DNA of 40,022 nt from Paenibacillus camerounensis (GCF_000723885.1 NZ_CCDG010000050.1:1-40022); one strand, 5' to 3'; numbered from the stretch's first letter, positions 23,309 to 32,012 are shown. Numbers and translations: made by a program. Notes: generated by a model not told the origin, from the letters alone.

Positions 23309-24262
23309 TTAGTAAAGACCATCGCCCTCATTCAGCTTCTTCACTGTAAAGTTCACTGTAATCAGCAGGATGACGTTAATGATTGAGTTGAACAGCCCCA
23401 CCGCCGCGGAATACGCGTAGTCGCCGGACTGCAGGCCGATTTTGTAGACATAGGTCGGAATAATCTCCGAGGTTGGCAGGTTCGTCGCCGTCTGCATCAG
23501 ATACGCCTTTTCAAAGCCGATCGACATGATCCCGCCCGCCGCAAGAATGAACACAATCGCCATAATCGGCCGGATCGTCGGCAGATCAATATGACGGATT
23601 CTTTGCAGAAGGTTCGCACCGTCCAGGTTGGCTGCGTTATGTAACTCAGGGTCCACGTTGGCAAGCGCTGCTACATAGATGATGGAAGCCCAGCCCGCCC
23701 CCGTCCATATGTCGGAAAGAATATAGATCCAGCGGAAATACTCCGGCCGCGACATGAACATCACCGGTTCCCCGTTAATCCAGCTGAACAGCTGGTTAAC
23801 CGGCCCTGTCGGAGACAGGAAGATGAACAGCATCCCTACAACAACCACAACGGATATAAAGTTAGGCGCATAGAGGAAGAGCTGGATGTTCTTTTTCACA
23901 CCGGCACGGCGGACCTGATTGAGCATCAGAGCCAGCAGAATCGGCACAGGAAAACTCAGAATCAGGCCGAAAAAACTCAATTTAAGCGTATTCATAAAAA
24001 TTACCTCAAAGTTAGGGGAAGACAGGAATTTCTCGAAGTTGTACAGCCCCACCCATTCACTGCCCAGAATACCCTTAATCGGACTGAAATCCTTAAAGGC
24101 AATAACCGCACCATACATCGGGCCATATTTAAATATCAGGGTCAGAATCAGCGCCGGTGCCAGCATGAGATACAGAAAATAGTGCTTCTTTAAATACTCC
24201 ATCAGAGAGCTCTTCCGTTCCGCCGGCAGTTTCCGCTGACCCGCTTCTATTGAGTTATGCAA
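23309..24262 (-). CDS. Carbohydrate ABC transporter permease (LplB type), first gene of the fructoside operon
   Basis: This 317-residue inner-membrane permease carries a polar tail and then TM1 (YLMLAPALILTLIFKYGPMYG). The coupling loop is LHNAANLDGANLLQRIRHI followed by DLPTIRP. The C-terminus ends KKLNEGDGLY, parallel to the LplB-type pectin permease (KKMGEEGVY). The open frame reaches 24301. The ATG at 24277 is itself part of the GGAGG site, so the TTG at 24262, 8 nt behind GGAGG, is the best start. It is divergent from the LacI-type regulator. A -35/-10 pair (TTGACG, 17 nt, TAAATT) lies at 24391-24363. Confidence 0.88.
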   Translation of the reverse strand: MHNSIEAGQRKLPAERKSSLMEYLKKHYFLYLMLAPALILTLIFKYGPMYGAVIAFKDFSPIKGILGSEWVGLYNFEKFLSSPNFEVIFMNTLKLSFFGLILSFPVPILLALMLNQVRRAGVKKNIQLFLYAPNFISVVVVVGMLFIFLSPTGPVNQLFSWINGEPVMFMSRPEYFRWIYILSDIWTGAGWASIIYVAALANVDPELHNAANLDGANLLQRIRHIDLPTIRPIMAIVFILAAGGIMSIGFEKAYLMQTATNLPTSEIIPTYVYKIGLQSGDYAYSAAVGLFNSIINVILLITVNFTVKKLNEGDGLY

Positions 24263-24362
24263 TGCCTTTACCTCCATTCTTGTACATGATTTATAGTTCA
24301 CTGCAGCAGGGATGCCACTAAAAGGCTTACAATTTGCCGTTCATGCCCCCTTGTTCTTTTAC

Positions 24363-24391
24363 AATTTATCAAATGCCATCTCCTCCGTCAA
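24363..24391 (-). promoter_or_regulatory. Predicted promoter of the fructoside operon
   Basis: On the minus strand TTGACG (24391-24386), a 17-nt spacer and TAAATT (24368-24363) lie about 100 bp before the first permease start. The -35 touches the first AATACATTTGT repeat. Confidence 0.6.
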
Positions 24392-24438
24392 TACATTTGT
24401 AAAAATATATTTGTTCATTTGACTAATAATACATTTGT
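24390..24438. promoter_or_regulatory. Direct repeats AATACATTTGT in the divergent control region
   Basis: AATACATTTGT occurs at 24390-24400 and 24428-24438, with a one-base variant AATATATTTGT at 24404-24414. A further GCATTTGT lies at 24584-24591. These are candidate binding sites of the adjacent LacI-type regulator or another factor. They are direct and not palindromic, which is unusual for LacI proteins. Confidence 0.45.
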
Positions 24439-24595
24439 GAAAAACCGTTTAATATTATCAAAAAGGTGGTTATGCTGAATGATTGCAATAATAATCTGTA
24501 TTCTTAATCTAAAATGCACATTTCAAGTTATAAAATCCAAAGAACTAGAGAAGATACAAGAATGGAAATGTAAACTTAATTGTGCATTTGTAAAT

Positions 24596-24625
24596 TTGTC
24601 ATTGCTATTTTGGCAAAACTATTAT
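24596..24625 (+). promoter_or_regulatory. Predicted promoter of the LacI-type gene with central palindrome
   Basis: TTGTCA (24596-24601), an 18-nt spacer and TATTAT (24620-24625). The spacer contains TTTTGGCAAAA (24608-24618), an exact odd palindrome that could be an autoregulatory operator. Confidence 0.5.
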
Positions 24626-24679
24626 ACATTTAAGGGAGTAAAAGAAGAGAGATCATAATATAGAGGTGAACTTACATAT

Positions 24680-25720
24680 ATGGCACGGGGTAAAGTAACG
24701 ATACAGGACATCGCTGATGCACTGGGAATCTCCAGAAATACGGCCTCCAAAGCCTTGAACGGAAACGAAGGGCTGCCTGAAGAAACGCGGAATAAAGTCA
24801 TCAAAAAAGCGATTGAATTGAAATACAAACAATTTTCGCTGATGGAACCGGATAATGTCCAGCCGAAGAGCTCCCGGAATATTGCCTTATTAACGGAAAA
24901 TCTTCCGAATACCTCCCACTTTGGCTCGACTTTAATCAGCGGCCTTGAGAAGCGGATCAGCGCCGAGGGATACAACCTGTCCATCCACATTATACGGGAA
25001 ATTGAACAGAACGCGCTGACACTCCCTAACAATTTCGATGCCGGCAATGTGGACGGTATCATTTGTATTGAGCTGTTTGATCTGGCCTACAGCAGTCTGA
25101 TTACAAGCCTTGGGATTCCGACTATCTTTATCGACTGCTCTGCACATGTCTGCTACCCTGAATTCCGGGCGGATGTCCTGTTAATGGAGAACGAGAACAG
25201 TACCTATCTGCTTACCAGGAAGCTTATTGAGGGCGGTTACACAACCTTAGGCTTTATCGGGGATTATAATCATTGCCGGAGCTTTAATGAGCGGTGGGTA
25301 GGGTTTAACCGTGCGTTAACTGAGGCAGGAATCCGGCTGGACCTCACCCAGTGTGTACTGGATAAGGATCATCTTTTTTTCTCCAGCCCCGGCTGGACTG
25401 ATGAGAAATTGAATGGCATATCAGAGCTCCCGTCTGCTTTTGTATGCGCGAATGATTTCATCGCTGTTGGCTTTATGAAATCCCTGAAGAATTTCGACCA
25501 CTCTATTCCCGGTGATATAGTAATCTGCGGGTTTGATAACGGCCCCGAATCCAGAATTATTGAGCCTCATCTGACTACTGTTCATATCTACAGCAATGAA
25601 ATGGGTATCAAAGCTGCCGAAATGCTGCTGTCGCGGATCAATTCTCCCGAGCAGCCCTATCAGGTCTCTCATATCTATACAACACCGGTTTTCCGGGAAT
25701 CTACGCCAAATATCGGATAA
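24680..25720 (+). CDS. LacI-family transcriptional regulator of the fructoside operon
   Basis: This is a 346-residue DNA-binding protein. The N-terminal helix-turn-helix VTIQDIADALGISRNTASKALNGNEGLPEETRNKV (residues about 6-40) is typical, though the usual TVSRVLN is replaced by TASKALN. A periplasmic-binding-protein-like ligand domain follows, with IICIELFDLAY, TIFIDC, LGFIGDY and the C-terminal ICGFDNGPES, ending LTTVHIYSNEMGIKAAEMLLSRI. The start is an ATG behind GAGGTGA. It is divergent from the fructoside ABC operon and is the obvious candidate regulator of it. The inducer is unknown. Confidence 0.92.
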   Translation: MARGKVTIQDIADALGISRNTASKALNGNEGLPEETRNKVIKKAIELKYKQFSLMEPDNVQPKSSRNIALLTENLPNTSHFGSTLISGLEKRISAEGYNLSIHIIREIEQNALTLPNNFDAGNVDGIICIELFDLAYSSLITSLGIPTIFIDCSAHVCYPEFRADVLLMENENSTYLLTRKLIEGGYTTLGFIGDYNHCRSFNERWVGFNRALTEAGIRLDLTQCVLDKDHLFFSSPGWTDEKLNGISELPSAFVCANDFIAVGFMKSLKNFDHSIPGDIVICGFDNGPESRIIEPHLTTVHIYSNEMGIKAAEMLLSRINSPEQPYQVSHIYTTPVFRESTPNIG

Positions 25721-25734
25721 TGCATGCTAACAGC

Positions 25735-25775
25735 GGAAGGCAGTCATCTTTTGGGGATGCCGCCTTCCTTTTATT
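25735..25775 (+). terminator. Rho-independent terminator of the LacI-type gene
   Basis: GGAAGGC pairs with GCCTTCC, with an inner CATC/GATG pairing, followed by TTTTATTTC. It may also act on the convergent phosphoesterase transcript. Confidence 0.85.
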
Positions 25776-25787
25776 TCAATGACAGTG

Positions 25788-26489
25788 TTAATACCGCCCG
25801 ATCCGCCGTTCCTCCAGCTTCTTTCCCGCCTGCTTATACACGAGATAGGTCATTTCCGTCAGATTTACAAGCCCGAGCGACCGTTCATCCAGCACCGAGT
25901 ATGTATTCGAGCCCAGATCGCAATTCATTCTGACTCCGTCCCAGTAAATCCGTTCTACGGGCGTGTGTCCGTGAATGACCGGCTTGCCGCCCGTCAGCTC
26001 CAGCAGCTCCGCCCCCGGCTGATGATAGAAATCGTATTCATTCATCCACAGGATGTCCCGTTCCTGCTTATCCAGCGGCTGCGCAGGATTCAGTCCGGCA
26101 TGAGTGAAGATATATCTGTCATTCTCATAGTACAAAGGCAGAGAGCAAGCCCACACCATCTGCTCCTGCCGGACTGCTTCATCCGGAAATGCCGCAGCGA
26201 AGCTCTTCAGTGTCTCACGTCCCCCGTGGCTCAGCCATAGCTTGTCTCCGCGCACCAGATAATCAGCCATCATCTCCTCATGATTGCCCATTACAGCATG
26301 AACATTATGCGGGTACTGCTCTGTGAGCTGTTTGATCCTTTGGACCACCCCGGCCGAATCCTTCCCCCGGTTAATCATATCTCCACCGAATACAAGCTGA
26401 TCACGGTCCGGTGCAACCTCTGCTTTATCCAGCAGCAGGTTCAGCCCCTCTACATCCCCATGGATATCGGTTATAAAAAATGTTCTCAT
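25788..26489 (-). CDS. Metallophosphoesterase (PrpE/ApaH/PP-like serine/threonine phosphatase family)
   Basis: This 233-residue cytoplasmic phosphoesterase has the dinuclear-metal motifs of the family in order: DIHGD (Asp8, His10), GGDMINRG and GNHEE. The further histidines follow in FTHAGLNP and IHGHTP. It could dephosphorylate proteins or cleave dinucleoside polyphosphates, as B. subtilis PrpE does. The sequence does not decide between these. The start is an ATG behind GGAGGGGG. It is a single gene between two convergent/divergent transcription units and shows no link to the sugar cluster. Confidence 0.88.
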   Translation of the reverse strand: MRTFFITDIHGDVEGLNLLLDKAEVAPDRDQLVFGGDMINRGKDSAGVVQRIKQLTEQYPHNVHAVMGNHEEMMADYLVRGDKLWLSHGGRETLKSFAAAFPDEAVRQEQMVWACSLPLYYENDRYIFTHAGLNPAQPLDKQERDILWMNEYDFYHQPGAELLELTGGKPVIHGHTPVERIYWDGVRMNCDLGSNTYSVLDERSLGLVNLTEMTYLVYKQAGKKLEERRIGRY

Positions 26490-26663
26490 CCTTCTCCCCC
26501 TCCGCCCTGCTTAGCCGGGCTGCATCCGCGTTATTACTTAATCATAGCAAATTATTATAGCAGTGCGCTCCTTGCTTACAGCGTAACCTTTACCATTTTG
26601 CAACTACTTTGCCATCCGGTTGGGATATACTAGGCACAGATAATGCAAAGGAGATTATATCTT

Positions 26664-28139
26664 ATGAACAAATCCGGCTTAAGCCTTAGCGCCATACTAT
26701 TATTAACCCTGATAACCGCAGGCTGCGGCGCACCCAAGGCGCCCAGTGATCTGCTGCGCGCCCCGTCACAGGGAAGTGCGGACGGAACCATTACCAGCAT
26801 TGTAAAATCATTTCTTCCGGCAAATGCCCATCTGACTGTCCCTGTCCATTCCGATTCGGGCAGCGCCATTCAGCTGCAGGACCTGGACCAGGACGGCAAG
26901 GATGAAATTCTGGCCTTCTATAAAACGGACAAAACGGATTACGAAGTGAATACGCTTGTCCTCTCCCAGTCAAGCGGCGACTGGAATAAGCTGGCCACGA
27001 TTACCGGTGTCGGCAGCGAGCTGGACTATGTACAGTTCACGGATGTTACTTCGGACGGGCAAACGGATATGCTGCTCGGCTTCAGCGGCGGCCAGGGACT
27101 CAGCAAGGAGCTGGCCGTTTATACGCTTGACGGCGGCACCGTATCCGAACTGCTCAAGCAGCCCTATGACCAGCTGGCTGTCGGTGATCTGACCGGCAGC
27201 GGAGATACAGATATCGCCTTGTTCCAGACCACCTTCACAACAGACATGCAGCCAAGCGCCCGGCTGCAGCTGTTCCGCCTTACAGGCGGTACGCAGCAGA
27301 GTCTGGCCGATCAGGCTTTTGACGGCGCCATTATTCAGGCCAATTTCACGAAGGCGGCTCCCGGGGCCAGTGCCTTGTTCGTTGACGTAGCGATTGGCGC
27401 CCATGCCTCCTATACTTCCCTGCTGGTTTGGGAAAATGATACATTTACTGATATACTGGCAGCAGAAGACTATCATCATGAAGAGCTTGCAGCAAGCCGG
27501 GATATTGCACTTACTCCTCATTCTCCGGCACCAGGCAGCAAGCTGGGCGAGAACAATATGGCGATTAAGGACTATCCGCTCTACAGCTCGGATGTCAACG
27601 GTGACGGCATTACCGAAATCGGCTTCCTTGTCCCTCCGGCAGGTACAGAGAGCATGGCGCCCCTGGCGACACCGTTTATCACCAAATACTATCAGTGGGA
27701 CGGACAGACCGGCCTGAAATTCGTAGAAGAACAGTTCGACAGATGGGGCTTTAACTTCAGTATTCCGCAGAGCTGGAAAGGTAAATATGCCCTTGAAATT
27801 GCCGAGGAATCACCTGAGCCGTGGAAGAATATCCGCTTCAGCTACAGGGATGCCGGCCCGGACGCACAGGCAACGCTGCTTGAGCTGCGTCTGCTCACCA
27901 AGCAGGAGTGGCAGAATACGGAAAGCGCACTGAAAACGGAGAATAGAATATATGCCCTGCTCTATGAGCTGCAAAATACAGAGGATGCTGAGGCACCGAC
28001 AGTGCTGGTTGCTGTTCTGCCTGCGGAGGATGCTGCCGCCAAGCTGAGCGGCTCTGCGCTTCAGGAGTATAATCAGCTGAAGCTGCCGCTGGAAGAAGTC
28101 CGGCAGCTGGCCGGCACACCACAGAAGCCCTTGTACTGA
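26664..28139 (+). CDS. FG-GAP/VCBS-like beta-propeller lipoprotein
   Basis: This 491-residue lipoprotein has signal peptide MNKSGLSLSAILLLTLITAGC (lipobox TAGC, Cys21). It contains at least four calcium-loop-like repeats at blade intervals: DLDQDGKDEIL, DVTSDGQTDML, DLTGSGDTDIA and DVNGDGITEIG. These suggest a seven-bladed or partial propeller, and a separate C-terminal domain follows after about residue 345. The frame opens at ATG 26643, inside the ribosome binding site, so the ATG at 26664 is used. The stop is 14 bp before the response regulator start, so the three genes form an operon. A role as extracellular partner or ligand receptor of the downstream histidine kinase is possible, but inferred from gene order only. 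Confidence 0.85.
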   Translation: MNKSGLSLSAILLLTLITAGCGAPKAPSDLLRAPSQGSADGTITSIVKSFLPANAHLTVPVHSDSGSAIQLQDLDQDGKDEILAFYKTDKTDYEVNTLVLSQSSGDWNKLATITGVGSELDYVQFTDVTSDGQTDMLLGFSGGQGLSKELAVYTLDGGTVSELLKQPYDQLAVGDLTGSGDTDIALFQTTFTTDMQPSARLQLFRLTGGTQQSLADQAFDGAIIQANFTKAAPGASALFVDVAIGAHASYTSLLVWENDTFTDILAAEDYHHEELAASRDIALTPHSPAPGSKLGENNMAIKDYPLYSSDVNGDGITEIGFLVPPAGTESMAPLATPFITKYYQWDGQTGLKFVEEQFDRWGFNFSIPQSWKGKYALEIAEESPEPWKNIRFSYRDAGPDAQATLLELRLLTKQEWQNTESALKTENRIYALLYELQNTEDAEAPTVLVAVLPAEDAAAKLSGSALQEYNQLKLPLEEVRQLAGTPQKPLY

Positions 28140-28153
28140 TTAGGAGGTTGTCC

Positions 28154-28849
28154 ATGAAGGTGCTGGTATTGGAAGACGAGAAGCCGATACGCGATTTTTT
28201 ACACGTAAATCTGAAGCGTGCCGGCTTTGAGGTTACCGAAGCTGCTACCGGTGAAGCAGCACTGGCTGCGGCGCGGGAGCAGCGGGATTTCGACATCGCC
28301 ATTCTCGATCTGATGCTTCCGGGGATCAGCGGCTTCGAGGTCTGCGCCATGCTGCGCAGAGATTTTCCCCGGCTGGGCATCATTATGCTGACCGCCAAAA
28401 GCCAGGAGATCGACAAAGTTATGGGTCTGGATTCGGGAGCGGATGACTATGTGATCAAGCCGTTCAGCCCGGTTGAGCTGCTGGCCCGGGTCCGTTCACT
28501 GTACCGGCGTATGTACCCCGGGGAGACAGTGCTGCAGGAGAACGTCATCCAGCTGCCCCCTTTTACCCTGATGCCGGACGAACGGAAGCTGCTGAAGGAC
28601 GGGCTGGAGATCGCTTTGACGCCCACTGAGTTCTCGATTATCAAACTGCTGATGGAGCAGCCCAATAAGGCGATTAACCGGGATGACATTCTGACCTCGG
28701 TCTGGGGGCAGTATTTCATGGGAGAGCTCAAAATTGTGGATGTAAATATCAGCCGGATACGCCAAAAAATCGGCCAGGATGCCACAGGGCCGCAGTACCT
28801 GGAAACTGTGTGGGGATTCGGCTATTTATGGAGGGTACAACATTGCTGA
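28154..28849 (+). CDS. OmpR/PhoB-family response regulator
   Basis: This is a 231-residue two-component output protein. The receiver domain has acidic residues Glu7/Asp8, phospho-acceptor Asp52 in ILDLMLPG and the conserved Lys near 102 in VIKPFSP. The winged-helix DNA-binding domain occupies about residues 130-228, with LTPTEFSIIKLLM, NRDDILTSVWG, VDVNISRIRQKI and TVWGFGYLW. The ATG at 28154 lies 6 nt behind AGGAGG; the TTG two codons before it overlaps the site. Its 3' end overlaps the kinase start by 7 nt, so the two are translationally coupled. The target genes are not visible, but the lipoprotein upstream is a likely one. Confidence 0.94.
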   Translation: MKVLVLEDEKPIRDFLHVNLKRAGFEVTEAATGEAALAAAREQRDFDIAILDLMLPGISGFEVCAMLRRDFPRLGIIMLTAKSQEIDKVMGLDSGADDYVIKPFSPVELLARVRSLYRRMYPGETVLQENVIQLPPFTLMPDERKLLKDGLEIALTPTEFSIIKLLMEQPNKAINRDDILTSVWGQYFMGELKIVDVNISRIRQKIGQDATGPQYLETVWGFGYLWRVQHC

Positions 28850-30240
28850 GAGGGATCAGGGCACGGCTCATCACCTATATTACAATAGTCCTGCTCCTAA
28901 TCGTCCTGCTGCTGGAAGGGGTATTTATTGTTGCGGTCCACTACTTCTATCTGGGCAGTGCAATGGAGACCCTTTCTTCAAGGGCTACGACCTCTGCTAC
29001 CTTTTTCAACAAGTATCTGGAGGGTTATTCAATCAATGAGCGGGCCAGGTACATACTGGAGAACCTCTCCACTGAGGAGAGCAGCAAAGTTGAGGTGCTG
29101 AACACCGAAGGAAATGTCATCATCAATTCATTCGGCTTTTCCAGCGAAGAGCGGATTGATACGCCTGATGTGAGGAATGCACTCAGCAGCGGCAAAGGAA
29201 GCTACCAAAGTCTTACCCCGGGGAACGGGGAACGGATTATAGCTGTTTCTCTCCCGATCAAGGAAGCCGGGATCAATATAGGCGTGCTGCGCTATTCCGT
29301 TTCTGCCGAGCCGCTGTACGACGTTATTGTTACTATTGTACTGAATGCAGTGTGGGTCGGGCTGCTGGTCATCCTGTTCGGCTTCGTGCTCAGCCTGATC
29401 ATCGCGAAGCGGATTGTGGGTCCGATTCAGCAGCTTACGTCTGTAGCCAAGGAAATGGCAACCGGCAATTTCACCGCCAAGGCAGCGAAGCAGCATAATG
29501 ATGAGATCGGGACGCTGGCCGTCACGCTCAATTACATGTCCGAGGAAATCCTCAAGAGTGAAAAAATCAAATACGACTTCATCTCATCCGTCACGCATGA
29601 GCTGCGCACTCCCCTGACCTCAATCAAAGGCTGGGGCGAAACGCTGCTTATGGGTGATTTGTCCGATAAAAAAGAGACCCTGCAGGGGCTCGATGTGATG
29701 ACCGGCGAAACAGACCGGCTCATTGGACTGGTAGAAGATCTGCTCGATTTCTCCAAATTTCAGGCCGGGGAGATTACGGTTGATCTGCAGCCGTATGATC
29801 TCAGGGGACTGCTGGAGGATCTGCTGCTGCAGTTCCGCTACCGCGGTCAGACGAAGGAAATCCGGCTCTACGCCGACATTCCCGACCAGCCGTTGCCGGT
29901 TAACGGTGATTTCAACCGCTTGAAGCAGGTGTTCGTCAATCTGCTGGATAATGCCTTCAAGTTCACTCCGGCACAGGGAGCCGTAAGCCTTGCAGCAGTT
30001 CAGCAGGAGGAGCTAATCATCGTTACGGTGACGGATACCGGGGAAGGTATTGAGGCATCTGATCTGGACAAGCTCGGCACCAAATTTTTCAAGGGCCGTT
30101 CACGCCAGTCCGGCAGCGGACTCGGGCTTGCCATCTGCAAGGAGATCATCGGGCTGCACGGCGGACAGCTGAAGATTGAAAGTGAGTTCACGATCGGGAC
30201 TTCAGTGATTGTCGAGCTGCCGCGTTATATTATGCAGTAA
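28843..30240 (+). CDS. Sensor histidine kinase
   Basis: This 465-residue membrane kinase has TM1 (about residues 7-32), an extracellular sensor domain of about 130 residues and TM2 (about 165-187). A HAMP linker follows (RIVGPIQQLTSVAKEMATGN). The HisKA domain has phospho-acceptor His252 in VTHELRTPLTSIKGW. The ATPase domain has N box NLLDNAFKFTP, G1 DTGEGIEASD and G2 GSGLGLAICKEI. The open frame begins at GTG 28810 inside the regulator gene. The TTG at 28843, 8 nt behind GGAGG, is the better start and gives the usual short basic N-terminus. It forms the second half of the two-component system and is the last gene of the operon. I see no good terminator in the 58 bp before the convergent gene. 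Confidence 0.93.
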   Translation: MLRGIRARLITYITIVLLLIVLLLEGVFIVAVHYFYLGSAMETLSSRATTSATFFNKYLEGYSINERARYILENLSTEESSKVEVLNTEGNVIINSFGFSSEERIDTPDVRNALSSGKGSYQSLTPGNGERIIAVSLPIKEAGINIGVLRYSVSAEPLYDVIVTIVLNAVWVGLLVILFGFVLSLIIAKRIVGPIQQLTSVAKEMATGNFTAKAAKQHNDEIGTLAVTLNYMSEEILKSEKIKYDFISSVTHELRTPLTSIKGWGETLLMGDLSDKKETLQGLDVMTGETDRLIGLVEDLLDFSKFQAGEITVDLQPYDLRGLLEDLLLQFRYRGQTKEIRLYADIPDQPLPVNGDFNRLKQVFVNLLDNAFKFTPAQGAVSLAAVQQEELIIVTVTDTGEGIEASDLDKLGTKFFKGRSRQSGSGLGLAICKEIIGLHGGQLKIESEFTIGTSVIVELPRYIMQ

Positions 30241-30298
30241 GCGGCTGCACCGGTAAGGGACGGCCGTAATCTTCCGGCTGTTCCCCGGGACAATCCTG

Positions 30299-30892
30299 TT
30301 AGACCGGTCTTTCAATCTCAAAAATCTCCCCGAGGCCCGCATAGCTGTTCCCTGCCAGACGGCTGACCGCCCCCAGCTTGTGCGGATCAATTCTGCCCTG
30401 CTCATAAATCTCCTCCGCAATGTGAAACTGGACGACTCTGCCGATCAGCAGCTCGAAGCCCGGGAATTCCACTGTCTGCTCCAGCACACATTCCATCCTT
30501 ACCTTGGCTTCCTTAACGCCCGGCACAGAGATAGCAGTGCTCTGCACAGGTGTAAGTCCGGCAAGCGTTATTTCACTCTGATCCGGAGCGAGGGGAGCGG
30601 CGGTCATATTGATTCTCTCCACATTGCTGCGGTCCACGATATGCACTACAAACTCCCTGCGTTCCATTATATTCCGAGCTGTATCCTTCGGCTTGCCTGC
30701 CGCATGCTGAACAGACACTGAGATCATGGGCGGATTGGAGGAGACGATATTGAAAAAGCTGAAGGGTGCTCCGTTCAGCACGCCTTCTGCAGACTGCGTT
30801 GTTACAAAAGCAATCGGCCGCGGTATAATGCTGCCCACGAGCAGCTTATAATTGTCCCTCTCCGTATTCCCTGCGGGGTCTATCGCCAGCAT
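30299..30892 (-). CDS. Flavin reductase-like FMN-binding split-barrel protein
   Basis: This 197-residue cytoplasmic protein of the flavin reductase domain family supplies reduced flavin or acts as a small flavoenzyme. The landmark stretch is YKLLVGSIIPRPIAFVTTQS, followed by NGAPFSFFNIVSSNPPMISVSV, the FMN-binding core. The open frame starts at an ATG (30919) abutting the dioxygenase stop. The ATG at 30892 has GGAAGGA at 9 nt and gives the common start MLAIDP, so it is preferred. It lies directly behind the ring-cleaving dioxygenase on the same transcript, and the pair suggests quinone or aromatic detoxification. Confidence 0.87.
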   Translation of the reverse strand: MLAIDPAGNTERDNYKLLVGSIIPRPIAFVTTQSAEGVLNGAPFSFFNIVSSNPPMISVSVQHAAGKPKDTARNIMERREFVVHIVDRSNVERINMTAAPLAPDQSEITLAGLTPVQSTAISVPGVKEAKVRMECVLEQTVEFPGFELLIGRVVQFHIAEEIYEQGRIDPHKLGAVSRLAGNSYAGLGEIFEIERPV

Positions 30893-30919
30893 ATCAGTCA
30901 TTCCTTCCCGTAAGTTCAT

Positions 30920-31870
30920 TTAATCGAGCTCTCTGATCTGGAACGGCAGCAGAACCTGTTCAATCTGTGCTCTGTGCGGCTCATACTGTGCCGGCAGCTT
31001 AAGCTCCGTACCCATTGTTTCCTGCGTTTCATCATGAGCGAAGCCTGGAGGATCTGTAGCAATTTCGAACAAAATCTCCCCATGCTCCCTGAAGTAGATC
31101 GCGTTAAAATAATTCCGGTCCTGCACCGCGGTTACCCCGTATCCGTGATCATGCACATAACTCTGCCACTCCAGCTGATCCTGATCATCCTTGGCTCTCC
31201 AGGCGATATGATGCACTGTGCCGACACCCATTTCACCGCGCTGTACAGCGGTCATTTTGAGATCAATGACATTGCCCAGATCGGCAGTAGAATGGTAACG
31301 CGCAATATCATTTTCCCGGCCGATAAATGTAAGCCCCAGCACCTGCTCCAGCAGCTCAGCCGTTGCTTCCGGATCAGTCGACAGCAGTGTGGCGCCGCCG
31401 AACCCTTTGATCGCAACCTCTGGTGTAACGCCCCCGAAGGTCCAGCTATTCTGCTCCCCGGCTTCCCGCTCCACCAGCTCCAGATGCAGCCCGTGCGGAT
31501 CATCGAATTCAAGCACCTGCTCTCCGAACCGCTCCAGCTCGCTGAAAGCAACCTTGAACGTTGCCAGTCTTTCTTTCCAGAAGCTCATCGCTCCTGCCGG
31601 GATAATGTAAGTTGTTACACCCACCTGTCCGCCGCCGATTTTGCCTTTGTAGGCTCCAGGCCAAGGGAAGAAGGTAATGATTGTGCCCGGCTTCCCTCCG
31701 TCATTGCCGAAGTAGAAGTGATATGTGCCCGGATCATCAAAGTTCACTGTCTGCTTAACCAGACGCAAGCCCAGCACCCCTGCGTAAAAATCCATATTCT
31801 CCTGCGGATGCCCGACAATTGCTGTAATATGATGAATTCCCATTGTTTGTTTTGCAGCTGTATTAGTCAT
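30920..31870 (-). CDS. Ring-cleaving dioxygenase of the VOC superfamily (MhqA/MhqO type)
   Basis: This 316-residue cytoplasmic enzyme is made of two glyoxalase/bleomycin-resistance-like halves. The first opens GIHHITAIVGHPQENMDFY, the second contains TVHHIAWRA and the probable metal ligand in ILFEIATDPPGF. B. subtilis MhqA/MhqE/MhqO are glyoxalase-type dioxygenases induced by methylhydroquinone and catechol. This protein matches that group in length and landmarks. The start is an ATG 9 nt behind AAAGGAG. The upstream 165 bp contain three MhqR-like inverted repeats, which supports a quinone/electrophile response. The exact substrate is not readable. Confidence 0.9.
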   Translation of the reverse strand: MTNTAAKQTMGIHHITAIVGHPQENMDFYAGVLGLRLVKQTVNFDDPGTYHFYFGNDGGKPGTIITFFPWPGAYKGKIGGGQVGVTTYIIPAGAMSFWKERLATFKVAFSELERFGEQVLEFDDPHGLHLELVEREAGEQNSWTFGGVTPEVAIKGFGGATLLSTDPEATAELLEQVLGLTFIGRENDIARYHSTADLGNVIDLKMTAVQRGEMGVGTVHHIAWRAKDDQDQLEWQSYVHDHGYGVTAVQDRNYFNAIYFREHGEILFEIATDPPGFAHDETQETMGTELKLPAQYEPHRAQIEQVLLPFQIRELD

Positions 31871-31938
31871 TATAACCGACTCCTTTTATTATAGTGTTAT
31901 TTCAGAGAATCATTTCAATACGTTAGTACGTTTTGAAG

Positions 31939-31956
31939 ATTCTTAAGTTTAAGATA
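31939..31956. promoter_or_regulatory. MhqR-like operator 1 (proximal, degenerate)
   Basis: ATTCTTAAGTTTAAGATA aligns with the TATCTT-N6-AAGATA sites further upstream; the inner TCTTAA-GT-TTAAGA is an exact inverted repeat. It lies about 70 bp before the dioxygenase start. Confidence 0.6.
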
Positions 31957-31966
31957 TATAGGTGAT

Positions 31967-31984
31967 TATCTTTAAGTTAAGATA
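31967..31984. promoter_or_regulatory. MhqR-like operator 2
   Basis: TATCTT-TAAGTT-AAGATA, an exact inverted repeat that extends by one more T/A pair on each side. Its centre is 28 bp from operator 1. Confidence 0.75.
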
Positions 31985-32012
31985 ACTCCTTGATCTCAAT
32001 TTACTTCCTTTT

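Noticed and set aside
30974..31894. Plus-strand open frame of 306 codons opposite the dioxygenase
   Set aside because: Mirror of the VOC dioxygenase gene; Cys- and His-rich translation without a recognisable domain.
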